From NCBI RefSeq assembly GCF_037414475.1, contig NZ_CP147913.1, positions 5,578,001 to 5,642,000 of the forward strand: DNA of 64,000 nt. The letters run 5' to 3'. Of the stretch, positions 15,794 through 24,455 are shown one piece after another. The notes under the pieces were generated by a model, which ran no database searches, was not told where the DNA came from, and worked only from the letters and a program-made list of their open reading frames with translations. Position 1 is the first letter of the stretch. Every line of letters begins with the position of its first letter. Origin of the DNA: Myxococcus stipitatus. Lineage in GTDB: Bacteria; Myxococcota; Myxococcia; Myxococcales; Myxococcaceae. Position numbers and translations under genes: made by a program.

Positions 15794-17857
15794 CTACGGG
15801 GGAGGCTCGCAGATGGCGCCTTCGTAGTTGTTGCGGGTGTAGCGCTGGTCCAAGGGTCCGGTGTGGACGGCCTCCGCCATGGCGATGACCTGGCAGGCGG
15901 GAAGCGCATTGTTGAACATCACCCTGAAGTCGCTGCTCACGTTCGTCAGAGCGTCGAGCCGGAGCGCGGTGAGCCCCGGGTTCTTGCGCACGGTGAGCGA
16001 CTGCATCGCGGTGATGTGGTGCATGCCCTCCAGGCTCGTCAGCGCATCGCAGTACTCCACGGTCAGTGCCCTCACCGACGTCACCTCCGAGAAGGCGCTC
16101 AGGCTCCCCAGCTTCTTGCTTCCGACGATGCTCAGCTCCCCGGAGATGTTCAGCGGTGAGCCCAGGCCGCTGATGCGCAACAGCTCCGGGTTCTCGTAGA
16201 CCATGAACTCGCCGACCGTCAGCGTGCCACCGAAGGGGCCCACCTCTTCCAGTTGGAGGTTCTCCTCGACCTGGATTCCCGTCAGGGCCCGGGACAGCGC
16301 GGGGAGCGAGAAGGTCCGCAGCGTCTTGTTCTCGAGGACGGTGATGCGGTCGCCAACGGACTGGAGCTTCGCCAGCTCCGGGACGCCCGTCAGCAAGGGG
16401 TTGTGCGCGAGGGTGAAGTCTCCGTTGACGCGCTGGAGTGTCTTCACTCCGGTGAGTGTCCCCAGGACGGGATTGCCGCTGATGTTCAGCGTGCCGTCGA
16501 CGGCGAGGAGGTTGGGGAAGAGCGGGAGCTCGGCCAGGAGTTCGTTGGAGTCGATGACCAGGTCACCCTGGAGGCTCTCCACGAAGGGGAATCCGCCGGG
16601 CGCGGTCAGTTGGTTGTTGTTCCTCAACGTGATGCTCCGCCGGGGCGCGGCGTTGAGTCCCGTCAGGTCCGTGAGCGCGTCGTTGCTCTCGATGCGCAAG
16701 CTGCCACCCACCCACAGCGGATAACCAAGTGAGTTGGTGGGGCCCAGCGTCACGTTCGTCAGTCGAGGGTTGTCGGCGAGCGTGAGGTCCCCCCGGACGA
16801 AGTGCAGGGAAGGCATCGCCACTTTCGTCAGCACGGCGTTGTCTTGAAGTATCAGCGAACCTTCCACGGACTCGAGCCCAGGGAGGATGAGCTCCCGCAG
16901 CTCGGGCGAGGACACGATGAGGTCCCCCCGAATGCGGGAGATGGCCTGCAGGGCCGCCGCGTCCGAGAAGTCCCGCAGCTCGTAATCCCCATCGAAGGTG
17001 GCGGAGGGCTGGCAGACGTAGGCGGTGCCGAGGACCTCGGTGTCCTGCAATTCGTTGTCGCCATTCAGGTCGCCACCCACCACCACCGCGACGCCACCCG
17101 CGCCGCAGTGGATGCCCGGAGGCTCCTCGCGATGACGCCGCAACAGGGCCGCCATCGGGTTGCACACGCGACTCACCGCGCGCACCTCGTCGTCGTCGAG
17201 CGCGCCGTCCAGATCCAGGTCCACGCCAGCCTCCATGGCATAGACTTGCCGGAGGCTGCAGAGCTCGGGGCGCGAACCCAGCTGTGCGAGCCGGGACACG
17301 ACGGGCTCGGGCTCGCGGCAGCCCGTCACCTCGCGCGTGATTTCGCTGTCCGCGAGGAGGCCGTCCCCGTTGGTGTCGCTTCCCGCCTGGGAGACCAGTC
17401 CTCCGTGAGGACACTTCGCCCCCTTGGGGACCGGCGCCGTGCGGACGAGGACCCCCGGAACGGCCGTGCCGCAGACGTACTCCGTGGCGACGACCTCGGC
17501 GCCATCCAGCGCGCCATTCGCGTTGGTGTCCAGGCCCGTCTCCACGGCGCGGCCACCATGCAGGCATCGCGCGCCCACGGGCTCCTCTCGCGTGCGCAGC
17601 AGCACGGCGGGGGGCGCGTTGTCGCAGACGTACCGCGCCGTGGCGACCTCGCCTTCGGAGAGGTACCCGTCGCCATCCATGTCCGGGCCCGCGAACACCA
17701 CGTGCCCGCCGTGCGCGCAGTGGCCACCCGGTGGCTCCACGGCGTCGCGGGTGAGTGTCGCGTGAGGGGGCGTGATGTCCCCCAGCCGGATGTCGTCGCA
17801 GCCCGCCAGCAACAGGAGGGACAGGACGCCCCTTGCCCAGTTCGAGGAGGTTTTCAC
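15794..17857 (-). CDS. Secreted lipoprotein with DUF7151-like repeats and receptor-L-like repeats
   Basis: A 687-residue protein from the GTG at 17857, which overlaps the caspase stop (GTGA). The signal peptide ends in lipobox LLLLAGC. Residues ~35-245 hold five Cys-rich repeats of the form C-x-x-G-G ... G-x-D-x-N/D-x-x-G-x-L/Y ... E-V ... Y-V-C, resembling myxobacterial DUF7151 modules; their Dx[DN]xDG cores look calcium-binding. The remaining ~430 residues form leucine-rich, receptor-L-domain-like beta-helix repeats (LTLADNPRLTNVTL, LNISGNPVLGTLTG). It is the last gene of the sigma/anti-sigma/caspase operon and is probably a surface-exposed, ligand- or Ca-binding lipoprotein. Function unknown. 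Confidence 0.85.
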   Translation of the reverse strand: MKTSSNWARGVLSLLLLAGCDDIRLGDITPPHATLTRDAVEPPGGHCAHGGHVVFAGPDMDGDGYLSEGEVATARYVCDNAPPAVLLRTREEPVGARCLHGGRAVETGLDTNANGALDGAEVVATEYVCGTAVPGVLVRTAPVPKGAKCPHGGLVSQAGSDTNGDGLLADSEITREVTGCREPEPVVSRLAQLGSRPELCSLRQVYAMEAGVDLDLDGALDDDEVRAVSRVCNPMAALLRRHREEPPGIHCGAGGVAVVVGGDLNGDNELQDTEVLGTAYVCQPSATFDGDYELRDFSDAAALQAISRIRGDLIVSSPELRELILPGLESVEGSLILQDNAVLTKVAMPSLHFVRGDLTLADNPRLTNVTLGPTNSLGYPLWVGGSLRIESNDALTDLTGLNAAPRRSITLRNNNQLTAPGGFPFVESLQGDLVIDSNELLAELPLFPNLLAVDGTLNISGNPVLGTLTGVKTLQRVNGDFTLAHNPLLTGVPELAKLQSVGDRITVLENKTLRTFSLPALSRALTGIQVEENLQLEEVGPFGGTLTVGEFMVYENPELLRISGLGSPLNISGELSIVGSKKLGSLSAFSEVTSVRALTVEYCDALTSLEGMHHITAMQSLTVRKNPGLTALRLDALTNVSSDFRVMFNNALPACQVIAMAEAVHTGPLDQRYTRNNYEGAICEPPP

Positions 17858-19590
17858 TTGGAATGTCCGAGCGTCGCGGCCAACTCCATCCCCAGCATTC
17901 CATCCCACCGGTTGGCGCCATCCAGGGTGACCCGGTCCATCGCGGCCGTGGCGGCCAGCCGCCACCTCACGCCGAACCACCGCGCCGTCGCTCCCGCCGC
18001 CGCATGGCTCGTCAGCACCGTCAGGTCCCCCATGTACTTGCCGGGGGACGACACGGCCAAGGCTCCCCAGCCAAGCCCCGCTTCGATGAACAGCGGGGTG
18101 CGCGCGACGTCCCTCACGCCGAACAGGCCCTGCACCGTGGCTCGGTAGGTGCGGACGCCCTTGGAGGCCCAGGGCGTCAGCGTGTAGGCGCCGCGCACGC
18201 CGTAGTGGAAGGAGTCCAGCATGTTCCAGCGCAAGGACAGGCTCGGCCCCGCGGAGAAGGGGCCCACCCTCAGCGGCGCTTGATGCCCTTGCAGGCCCAC
18301 CTCCCACGTCAAGGCGTCAGGGCTCTTCCGCGAGAGCAACCCCAAGGGCGGTGGCCCCATCGCCCCGGGCGGGAAGGCGTGGGTGAAGTCCACGGGGACC
18401 AGTCCCGCGGCGACCACGTACTGGTCATAGAAATCCTTGTCGAGTGGCACGGCGAACAGGCCGCGGCTCAGGGCCTCCTCCGCGGGGCCGCGCTCCTGCA
18501 ACTCGCGTGGATTGAGCGGGGGAAGGCCGTCCGCCAGCAGGGCCCGGGGGATTCGCGCCTCGCTGGTGGGGGTGCGCACCCAGTACTCGTCGCGCTCGGG
18601 CAGGCGGAGCATCACGTACTGGTCCTCGGCGCGCCGCACGTCCGCGAGCCGCCGTCCGTCCGTGTCCTCCACGGAGACGCGCGACAGGGCCAGCTGGGTG
18701 GACAGCATGAGGCTGGGCCCGTCCGGCGCGGGCCCCACCAACGGACGGCGAGGCGCGCTCGTGGGGGCGAACGCGTGGACGCTCAGCCGCGCGGGCAGTC
18801 CCTTCACGCCTCGCAGCGACGCGGAGACGAACGCGCCCAGCTCGCTGTACTCCACCTGCCCATCGCCGTTGATGTCCGCCGCGCCCAGGAGTCCGGAGCG
18901 CGCCACGTGGCTGAAGACACCGGCGCGCAGGCGGGACCACTCGTGGGTCTCACCGTCGTCGCTCTCCGCGAAGACCGCGCCCACCGTGGGCCGCGTGGCC
19001 AACTGCTCACGCGCGAGCATGCCGCGCAGCTCCGCCACCACCGCCGCGTCCATCTGTCCGCCGCGGCTTCCCACGACGCCCGAGGCGCGGCACGCATCGA
19101 CGATGACGTGCACGTAGTCGGCGGCGAGCGGGTCCACCACGTCGGCGTAGAGGGCGGCCTTGTCCAGCCGTCCCCCCGCGAGCGTGAAGTACGCGCGGCC
19201 CATGTCATCCGTGTTGCCGTGGCCCACGTAGACCACCAGCACGTCCGTCTCGCGGCCCAGCTCGTCATCGGCGAGGTTCGCGGCGCGCAACCGGGCCACC
19301 TCGCGCTTCACCTCGTCCGGCGTGGGGGGCCGGGCGCCCGTGAGCACCGGACGGCCCTCCGCGCGCGTGGCCTCGTCCGGGTCGACCAGCAGCGTGGTCT
19401 CCACGCCCAACCGCTGGAGCGTCTCGGCCCACAGCACACCATCGTCGTCCGCGAAGCGCAGCGCGGGGAGGGATGGGTCGTCGCTGCCATTGTGGGCAAT
19501 CACGAGCGCGCGGCGAACCACCTCATCCGCCGAGGCGTCGCGCGCGGCCATGAGCGCGGCGACCCCAAGGAGCACTCCCAACTTGTTCAT
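17854..19590 (-). CDS. Secreted caspase-family (peptidase C14) protein with EF-hand-like loop
   Basis: A 578-residue protein with signal peptide (MNKLGVLLGVAALMAARDASADEV). The caspase-hemoglobinase domain (~24-235) has catalytic His124 in VYVGHGN and Cys167 in VIVDACRAS. An EF-hand-like loop D-I-N-G-D-G-Q-V-E-Y-S-E spans residues 239-250, just after the protease. The C-terminal ~140 residues are rich in alternating hydrophobic strands ending in a beta-barrel-like pattern, suggesting an outer-membrane or assembly domain. Both neighbours overlap by 4 bp: ATGA at 19587-19590 and GTGA at 17854-17857. The catalytic dyad is intact, so proteolysis after Arg/Lys or Asp in the periplasm or outside the cell is plausible; the substrate is unknown. 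Cutting of the neighbouring anti-sigma-like protein is one hypothesis. Confidence 0.88.
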   Translation of the reverse strand: MNKLGVLLGVAALMAARDASADEVVRRALVIAHNGSDDPSLPALRFADDDGVLWAETLQRLGVETTLLVDPDEATRAEGRPVLTGARPPTPDEVKREVARLRAANLADDELGRETDVLVVYVGHGNTDDMGRAYFTLAGGRLDKAALYADVVDPLAADYVHVIVDACRASGVVGSRGGQMDAAVVAELRGMLAREQLATRPTVGAVFAESDDGETHEWSRLRAGVFSHVARSGLLGAADINGDGQVEYSELGAFVSASLRGVKGLPARLSVHAFAPTSAPRRPLVGPAPDGPSLMLSTQLALSRVSVEDTDGRRLADVRRAEDQYVMLRLPERDEYWVRTPTSEARIPRALLADGLPPLNPRELQERGPAEEALSRGLFAVPLDKDFYDQYVVAAGLVPVDFTHAFPPGAMGPPPLGLLSRKSPDALTWEVGLQGHQAPLRVGPFSAGPSLSLRWNMLDSFHYGVRGAYTLTPWASKGVRTYRATVQGLFGVRDVARTPLFIEAGLGWGALAVSSPGKYMGDLTVLTSHAAAGATARWFGVRWRLAATAAMDRVTLDGANRWDGMLGMELAATLGHSK

Positions 19591-20339
19591 GGACCTTCCT
19601 CTACCCTCAGTGTCTGCTCGAGCACCACTGCCCCCTCTTGCTCCCCATCCCTCCGCAGCGCGGCCAGCGCGGCGGAGGCACTGCCGGCGAAGGCCACCGT
19701 CACCTTCGCCTCACCCACCGCTTCCGGCAGCGGCACGGTCAGCTCCAACGGCGCCTCGCGGCCTGGAGTCCCCGTCAGCGCGAACGGTCCTCCGGTGAAC
19801 TCCAGCCCGCGTGGGTCTTTCACCCGGACCGCGGCGTGAGTGTAGGGCGGCCTGCCTCCCGCGGCGAAGGCCAGCATCGCGTTGGCCGGACAGGCCTCGC
19901 CCGAGTGCAGTTCGCGCAGCGGCTGGCCGGACGTCGCGCAGAAGACGCGCAGGGCCACACCCGGCGGCGGCGCCCCCATGCCTCGGGCTCGGAACTCGTG
20001 GGTCAGCGAGGGCGTCAGCATGACGGCCAGGAAGGCCGCGGCCACCACGCCGCCCAGGGCCGCCAGCGCGGACCACCGGGGCGCGGGCGCTTCCAAGGGG
20101 ACCGCCGCCGCGAGCGCCGCGTGAAGCCCGGCCTCCGTCAGCGCCAGCCGCTCCACGGAGGAGGGCGCGTCCGCCGTTCCCTCCAGCGCGCGATGGGCCT
20201 GGGTCCAGCGTTCATAGAGCGGGCCGCAGCGGCGACACGCGTGGGCATGGCCCAGCAGGCGGGCGGCCTGCGCGGAGGGCAGCTCTCCTTGGGCCCAGCG
20301 CGACAGGCTTGCGTCGATGTGTCGCTCGAACCATCTCAT
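19587..20339 (-). CDS. Anti-sigma-factor-like membrane protein with HxxxCxxC zinc finger
   Basis: A 250-residue protein whose ATG overlaps the sigma-factor stop (ATGA at 20336-20339). Residues 31-38 read H-A-H-A-C-R-R-C, the zf-HC2 pattern of zinc-binding anti-sigma domains. One membrane helix (about 90-109, ALAALGGVVAAAFLAVML) is followed by a ~140-residue extracytoplasmic part (GQPLRELHSGEACPANAML..., a beta-rich sensor-like region). By analogy the cytoplasmic finger holds the neighbouring sigma factor until an envelope signal arrives. It is coupled downstream to the caspase gene (ATGA). An in-frame ATG eight codons upstream is possible but lacks the overlap. Confidence 0.82.
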   Translation of the reverse strand: MRWFERHIDASLSRWAQGELPSAQAARLLGHAHACRRCGPLYERWTQAHRALEGTADAPSSVERLALTEAGLHAALAAAVPLEAPAPRWSALAALGGVVAAAFLAVMLTPSLTHEFRARGMGAPPPGVALRVFCATSGQPLRELHSGEACPANAMLAFAAGGRPPYTHAAVRVKDPRGLEFTGGPFALTGTPGREAPLELTVPLPEAVGEAKVTVAFAGSASAALAALRRDGEQEGAVVLEQTLRVEEGP

Positions 20340-21031
20340 GACGGGATGCTCCCGAGGGCGCACAACGCCAGCGTGGCCAGGAGGACTCCCAGCTCCAGGA
20401 GACGCGGCCCGGCGTTCGGCTCCAGCCAGCCCGAGGACGTCAGGTACTCGGTGAACTGCGCGCGCAGGCGGCGCTCCCGCACGCGGACCTCGCCTCGGGT
20501 GAGCTGGAGCCGCTCGGCGGCGACCTCTTGCGACAGGCCATCCACGAAGCGCAGCTGCGCGAGCGACCGGCCTTCCTCGGGCTGCGCGTCCAGGAAGCGG
20601 CGGACCAGCGTGCGCACCTCGGAGCCCAGGGCTTCTTCCTCGGGGCTGCGGCCCTCGTTGGGCAGCTGGCTCAGCTCCGGCGCCTCGTCCAGCGACACGG
20701 CCTCCCGCGACACCCGCCCGGAGGCGCGCATCAGGTCGATGGCCGTGGAGCGCGCCACCGTCAGGAGGAAGCCCAGGTACGGGCGCACCCCGTCGTAGGC
20801 CTGCCTCATGTTGGGACGAAACGCGCGCACGAAGGTCTCCTGATGGGCGGCGTCCAGGTCCAGCGCGGACAGCGTCACCGTGCGAGTCCCTCCGCCGTCG
20901 GTGCCCACCGCGAAGCGGCGGGCGAGGTAGCGCAACACCTCCGGCGAATAGGCGCGATAGACCTGGGTGAGGACAGGTGCGTCCCCACGCCGGAAGGCCT
21001 CCAGAACGGAGCGGTCATTTCCAGGCAGCAC
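20336..21031 (-). CDS. ECF-like sigma factor with C-terminal membrane helix
   Basis: A 231-residue sigma-70-family protein. Sigma-2 lies at ~21-105 (AYSPEVLRYLARRF ... ETFVRAFRPNMRQAYDGVRPYLGFLLTVARS, given in parts) and sigma-4 at ~140-195 (LRFVDGLSQEVAAERLQL, helix-turn-helix). An insert of about 12 residues (GTDGGGTRTVTL) interrupts sigma-2. Unusually, the protein ends in a hydrophobic stretch (LLELGVLLATLALCALG, residues ~211-228) long enough to cross the membrane. It heads the four-gene operon with the anti-sigma-like, caspase and lipoprotein genes, each overlapping the next by 4 bp. It probably directs expression of its own operon, though I could not identify its promoter by eye. Confidence 0.85.
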   Translation of the reverse strand: MLPGNDRSVLEAFRRGDAPVLTQVYRAYSPEVLRYLARRFAVGTDGGGTRTVTLSALDLDAAHQETFVRAFRPNMRQAYDGVRPYLGFLLTVARSTAIDLMRASGRVSREAVSLDEAPELSQLPNEGRSPEEEALGSEVRTLVRRFLDAQPEEGRSLAQLRFVDGLSQEVAAERLQLTRGEVRVRERRLRAQFTEYLTSSGWLEPNAGPRLLELGVLLATLALCALGSIPS

Positions 21032-21186
21032 GTTGATTCCGACCCCACGCGGGCCGGGCCGGGCGCCATGCCCGACCCGCCGTCACCCCTTCAGGCGATA
21101 CGGAGCCAGCCCTCGATTCGGGTCGTTCGCGTCGCCAGGACACCGCCGGAATTCGAGGTGCCCCCAAGGCCCACATCCGTCCCGGC

Positions 21187-22776
21187 TCAGTGCACGGTGG
21201 CGCTGGCCGCCTCTTCCCGGGGCCAGGAGATATCCGGGGCCAGGAAGGAGTCGGCGCCGCCGGGCTCCATGGGGCTGAAGGTGGGCGGGGTCACCTGTCC
21301 CAGGTCGTAGCGGCTGATGATGGGGTAGTGGTCGGACGTGGTGCGGCCGTAGTTGGTGATGGTGGTGGAGGGGTCGATGACCTTGGCGGAGTTCGAGACG
21401 TAGTGGGCCTGCATCTCGTTGCTGGCCAGCTGATGGTCGATGAAGTTGCGGTAGCTCACCGTGGAGCTCGCGCCGGACAGCGTGAGCGTATGGGTGATGA
21501 AGCCGTAGCGGGCCGTGTCGTTCAGGAAGTTGCGGTACGGCGTGTCGTACTTCTGGCCCGTGGAGGAGTTGGTCACGATGGACTCGTCCAGGTCGTCGTT
21601 CCAGTCGCCCACCACCATCACCTGCTGCGTGGGCAGGTTCGTGTCCAGGTAGTTCTTGAGCTGCAGCCCCGCGGCGTACCGCCGGTCGTAGTCGGCCTTG
21701 GTGGACATCGCCTTCATGTGCAGCACCACCAGGGTCAGGTTCTCGGTGGCGCTGCCCCGCTTGAGGCGCAGGTCCACGCGCAGGGGAGGGCGGGTCCCGA
21801 ATTCGAAGTTGTACTGGGTCAGGATGAGCTGGGCCTGGACCACCTCCACCATGCCCGTCTTGTAGAGCACGCCCACCTTCTGCTCGCTCGCGTCGTAGTA
21901 GCCCGAGCCCAACGTGACGCGGGAGTCATTCGCCAGGAAGCCGTCGTAGCCGGGGAGCTGGGCCTTCAGCGTGTTGAACTCCGTGGTGCTCACCACCTCC
22001 GCCAGCCCCCAGACGTCCACGTTCGCGCCGTTGATGACCGTCGCGACGTTGTTGCGCTGGAGGGCTTCGTCGGTGGGGCCTTCCGTCGGGTCTCCAAACC
22101 ACTCGATGTTCCAGTTGCCCACGGCCAGGGGGAAGCTCCCCGAGGGGTTGCCGCCGCCGTCCGTCCCCGTGCCCTGCCTCACGTCCAGGGAGTAGCGCGC
22201 CTCCACCTTCACGCCGCTGGCGTCCTGCGCGCGCACGGTGAAGGTGCTGGTGCCCACCTGCAGCGCCACGCCCGACAGCTCGCCGTCCTGCGACAGCGTG
22301 AGGCCCGAGGGCAGCAAGCCCTGCGCCACGGAGAAGACGAGGGGCGGCCGTCCGCCCGTGATGGAGAACAGGTGCGAGTAGTTGTTGCCCGTCGCGGTGG
22401 AGGGCGGCGCGGTGGTGGAGAGCACCGGCGCGGGCCACACCTTGAGGCTGTACGTCCGCGTGTCCTGCGTCTTCTCCGCGTCGCGCACCGTCACCTTGAG
22501 GGAGAACTGCCCGGAGGCGCTGGCGGGGCCGGTGAGCTTCGCGTCGGCCGAGTAGAACGAGAAGCCCGGAGGCGGCTCCTCGGCCACGCTGTAGGAGTAG
22601 GGCGCGGTGCCGCCCGAGGCCGTCAGGCGCACCTCGTAGTCGGCCCCCACGGTGGTGTCCGTCAACTCCGCGGTGGGGAGCCTGGGCCCCCCGGAGGGGT
22701 CTTCGTGGTTGCTTCCCGAGCAGGCGCTCAGAAGAGACAGGACCACGAATGTCGCGGCCACACGGTGGAAGGTCAT
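21187..22776 (-). CDS. Secreted lipoprotein endonuclease/exonuclease/phosphatase with Ig-like domains
   Basis: A 529-residue lipoprotein: signal peptide ending LLSAC, then two cadherin/He-PIG-like Ig domains (~30-205: GGTAPYSYSVAEEPPPGFSF, GGRPPLVFSVAQGLLPSGL). A short linker leads to an EEP-superfamily domain (~215-500) with motifs GNWNIEWFG, LHMKAM, VVGDWNDD and TSDHYPII, which are the metal-binding and catalytic signatures of DNase I/sphingomyelinase-type enzymes. It could degrade extracellular DNA or phosphoester lipids; a lipid-anchored surface nuclease would suit a predatory, biofilm-forming cell. The gene is separate from the sigma operon: it ends 155 bp upstream of the sigma start. 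Confidence 0.88.
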   Translation of the reverse strand: MTFHRVAATFVVLSLLSACSGSNHEDPSGGPRLPTAELTDTTVGADYEVRLTASGGTAPYSYSVAEEPPPGFSFYSADAKLTGPASASGQFSLKVTVRDAEKTQDTRTYSLKVWPAPVLSTTAPPSTATGNNYSHLFSITGGRPPLVFSVAQGLLPSGLTLSQDGELSGVALQVGTSTFTVRAQDASGVKVEARYSLDVRQGTGTDGGGNPSGSFPLAVGNWNIEWFGDPTEGPTDEALQRNNVATVINGANVDVWGLAEVVSTTEFNTLKAQLPGYDGFLANDSRVTLGSGYYDASEQKVGVLYKTGMVEVVQAQLILTQYNFEFGTRPPLRVDLRLKRGSATENLTLVVLHMKAMSTKADYDRRYAAGLQLKNYLDTNLPTQQVMVVGDWNDDLDESIVTNSSTGQKYDTPYRNFLNDTARYGFITHTLTLSGASSTVSYRNFIDHQLASNEMQAHYVSNSAKVIDPSTTITNYGRTTSDHYPIISRYDLGQVTPPTFSPMEPGGADSFLAPDISWPREEAASATVH

Positions 22777-23009
22777 GGAGGGGCTCCTGCGAGGCCCAGG
22801 CGCACTCCGCCCGGCCCGTATTCGGAACCCGACATTCTAGCGGATTCCCACGGGGACTGCCTGAACGCGCCGGACCTGAGGACCCCGAGGGCACGTGCGG
22901 GCCCCGTGTCCCCCATGGGAAGGGCAATCACCCCCGCCTCCGTCCGTGACATATTCGAGCGCCGCGGAAACCATGGGGGGCGCTGCCGCCCGACGAGAGG
23001 ACCTGCGCA

Positions 23010-23492
23010 ATGGCTGAGAAGTGGGACAAGCAGTTGATGGACTTCCTCAAGCGCACTGGCGACGAGCTCAAGCGCACCACCGATGACCTCCGTGGCGAGG
23101 CCCAGCGCCTCCTCAAGGAGGTGAAGGACCCCGAAAAGCAGGCGAAGGTGAAGGAGGGCCTGGAGCAGCTGCGCACCTGGGCGGCCACCACCACGAAGGT
23201 GGCGGCGGACAAGATTGAAACCGCCGTGCGCCAGGTGGAGGGCGCCGTGGAGCGCGCCTTCCATCCGGAGGACGGCGCCCCGGCCCCTCAGAAGAAGGAG
23301 AAGGCCAGCGAGAAGAAGGCCCAGGCCCCCGAGCCCTCCGCCGAGCCACCTCCCAAGGCCGAACCCCGCGCCGCGAAGAAGCCCGGCACCAAGTCCCTGG
23401 GCCGCAAGAAGGGCAGCCCTCGCACCGCCAAGAAGGCCCCCGCCGCTTCCAAGAAGACGATGGGCCGCGCCAAGAAGCCGCCCACCGCCTGA
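23010..23492 (+). CDS. Small protein with helical N-terminus and histone-H1-like Lys/Ala/Pro tail
   Basis: A 160-residue protein. The N-terminal ~90 residues are amphipathic, apolipoprotein- or phasin-like helices (LMDFLKRTGDELKRTTDDL, VKEGLEQLRTWAATTTKVAA). The C-terminal ~65 residues are Lys/Ala/Pro-rich (KKEKASEKKAQAPEPS..., RKKGSPRTAKKAPAASKKTM), similar to bacterial histone-H1-like or AlgP tails. It may bind nucleic acid or polyphosphate, or act as a structural phasin-type protein; I cannot choose. It precedes grpE-dnaK on the same strand by about 108 bp. The ATG follows GAGAGGACCTGCGCA, a modest Shine-Dalgarno. Confidence 0.75.
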   Translation: MAEKWDKQLMDFLKRTGDELKRTTDDLRGEAQRLLKEVKDPEKQAKVKEGLEQLRTWAATTTKVAADKIETAVRQVEGAVERAFHPEDGAPAPQKKEKASEKKAQAPEPSAEPPPKAEPRAAKKPGTKSLGRKKGSPRTAKKAPAASKKTMGRAKKPPTA

Positions 23493-23552
23493 ACGGGAAG
23501 TTCCGTTGCGCCTGAATCCCGCGAGTCCACCTCGGGTCCGGGTTCCGCCAGT

Positions 23553-23572
23553 CGTTCCCAGCAGTTGGAACG
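23553..23572. promoter_or_regulatory. Inverted repeat upstream of grpE
   Basis: CGTTCC at 23553-23558 pairs with GGAACG at 23567-23572 across 8 bp. It sits ~30 bp before the GTG of grpE. It is not the CIRCE element (TTAGCACTC-N9-GAGTGCTAA), so any heat-shock operator role would be non-HrcA. It could also be a weak hairpin between the two genes. Confidence 0.3.
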
Positions 23573-23600
23573 ATGTGCGACGCGTGAGATAGTGCGCGGC

Positions 23601-24449
23601 GTGGCCGGCACCAGTGAAAAGGACAGCATCCAGGCGGAAATCGGGCAGGACGTCATCGACGCGGCGGTCCGCAGCGTCGAGCGTCGCATGGAGGACGGTG
23701 CGGTGACCGTCGAGGTGGAGGCCCCCGAGGCCGCCACCGTCGACTCAGCGCACGTCGCCCCCGACGCTTCCGAGTCTCCCACCCACGCCGAGACGGCGCC
23801 CGCGACGGCTGACGAAGCCGCGGCCTTGCGCCAGGAGGTGGAGGCGCTCAAGGCCCAGGTCGAGTTCAGCCAGGCCAAGGGCCGCGAGACGATGGAGCGT
23901 CTGCGCGAGGCCCATGAGCGCGCGAAGGAGGCGCAGGAGCGCACCGTGCGCGCCGCCGCGGACCTGGAGAACTACCGCAAGCGCGCGCAGAAGGAGAAGG
24001 AGGAGGTCCAGCGCTTCGGTTCGGAGAAGCTGCTCAAGGACCTGCTCCCGGTGATGGACAACCTGGACCGCGCGCTCGAGGCCGCGTCCAAGTCCCCCGA
24101 CATCGACAGCTTCCAGAAGGGCGTGGCCATGACGCGCAAGTCCTTCGAGGACGCGCTCGCCCGCCACGGCGTGAAGGCCTTCAGCGCGAAGGGCCAGCCG
24201 TTCGACCCGCGCATGCACGAGGCCATCCAGCAGGTGGAGACGGCGGAGGTTCCGCCGGGCCACGTGACCTACGAGGTCGTGCGCGGCTTCTTCCTCAACG
24301 AGCGGCTGGTGCGTCCGGCGATGGTGGTCGTCGCGCGAGCCCCCGCTGAAGTCGCGGCCGAGTCCGCGCAGGCCCCGTCGTCGGCTCCGGAGCCGGCGAA
24401 GGACGCCGCCGTGCAGCCGTCCGACAGCACTTCCGGGGGGAGTCAGTAA
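23601..24449 (+). CDS. grpE: GrpE-family nucleotide exchange factor
   Basis: About 282 residues from GTG 23601; an in-frame TTG at 23565 would add 12 residues but lies inside an inverted repeat, so the GTG is preferred. An acidic, low-complexity N-terminus is followed by the GrpE long coiled coil (ALRQEVEALKAQVEFSQAKG) and the signature AADLENYRKRAQKEKEEV. The beta-wing follows (FDPRMHEAIQQVE, PPGHVTYEVVRGFFLNERLVRPAMVVVA). GrpE exchanges ADP for ATP on DnaK. It is immediately followed by dnaK (6 bp), and no dnaJ is present. In Myxococcus xanthus a GrpE-DnaK pair (GrpS-SglK) is linked to social motility; this may be its orthologue, from memory only. Confidence 0.92.
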   Translation: MAGTSEKDSIQAEIGQDVIDAAVRSVERRMEDGAVTVEVEAPEAATVDSAHVAPDASESPTHAETAPATADEAAALRQEVEALKAQVEFSQAKGRETMERLREAHERAKEAQERTVRAAADLENYRKRAQKEKEEVQRFGSEKLLKDLLPVMDNLDRALEAASKSPDIDSFQKGVAMTRKSFEDALARHGVKAFSAKGQPFDPRMHEAIQQVETAEVPPGHVTYEVVRGFFLNERLVRPAMVVVARAPAEVAAESAQAPSSAPEPAKDAAVQPSDSTSGGSQ

Positions 24450-24455
24450 GCAATC

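Noticed and set aside
16980..17760. Tandem DNA repeat array in the lipoprotein gene
   Set aside because: The periodicity is from diverged DUF7151-like protein modules; DNA copies are not near-identical.
23493..23600. CIRCE heat-shock element before grpE
   Set aside because: The inverted repeat there is CGTTCC/GGAACG, not the TTAGCACTC/GAGTGCTAA of CIRCE.
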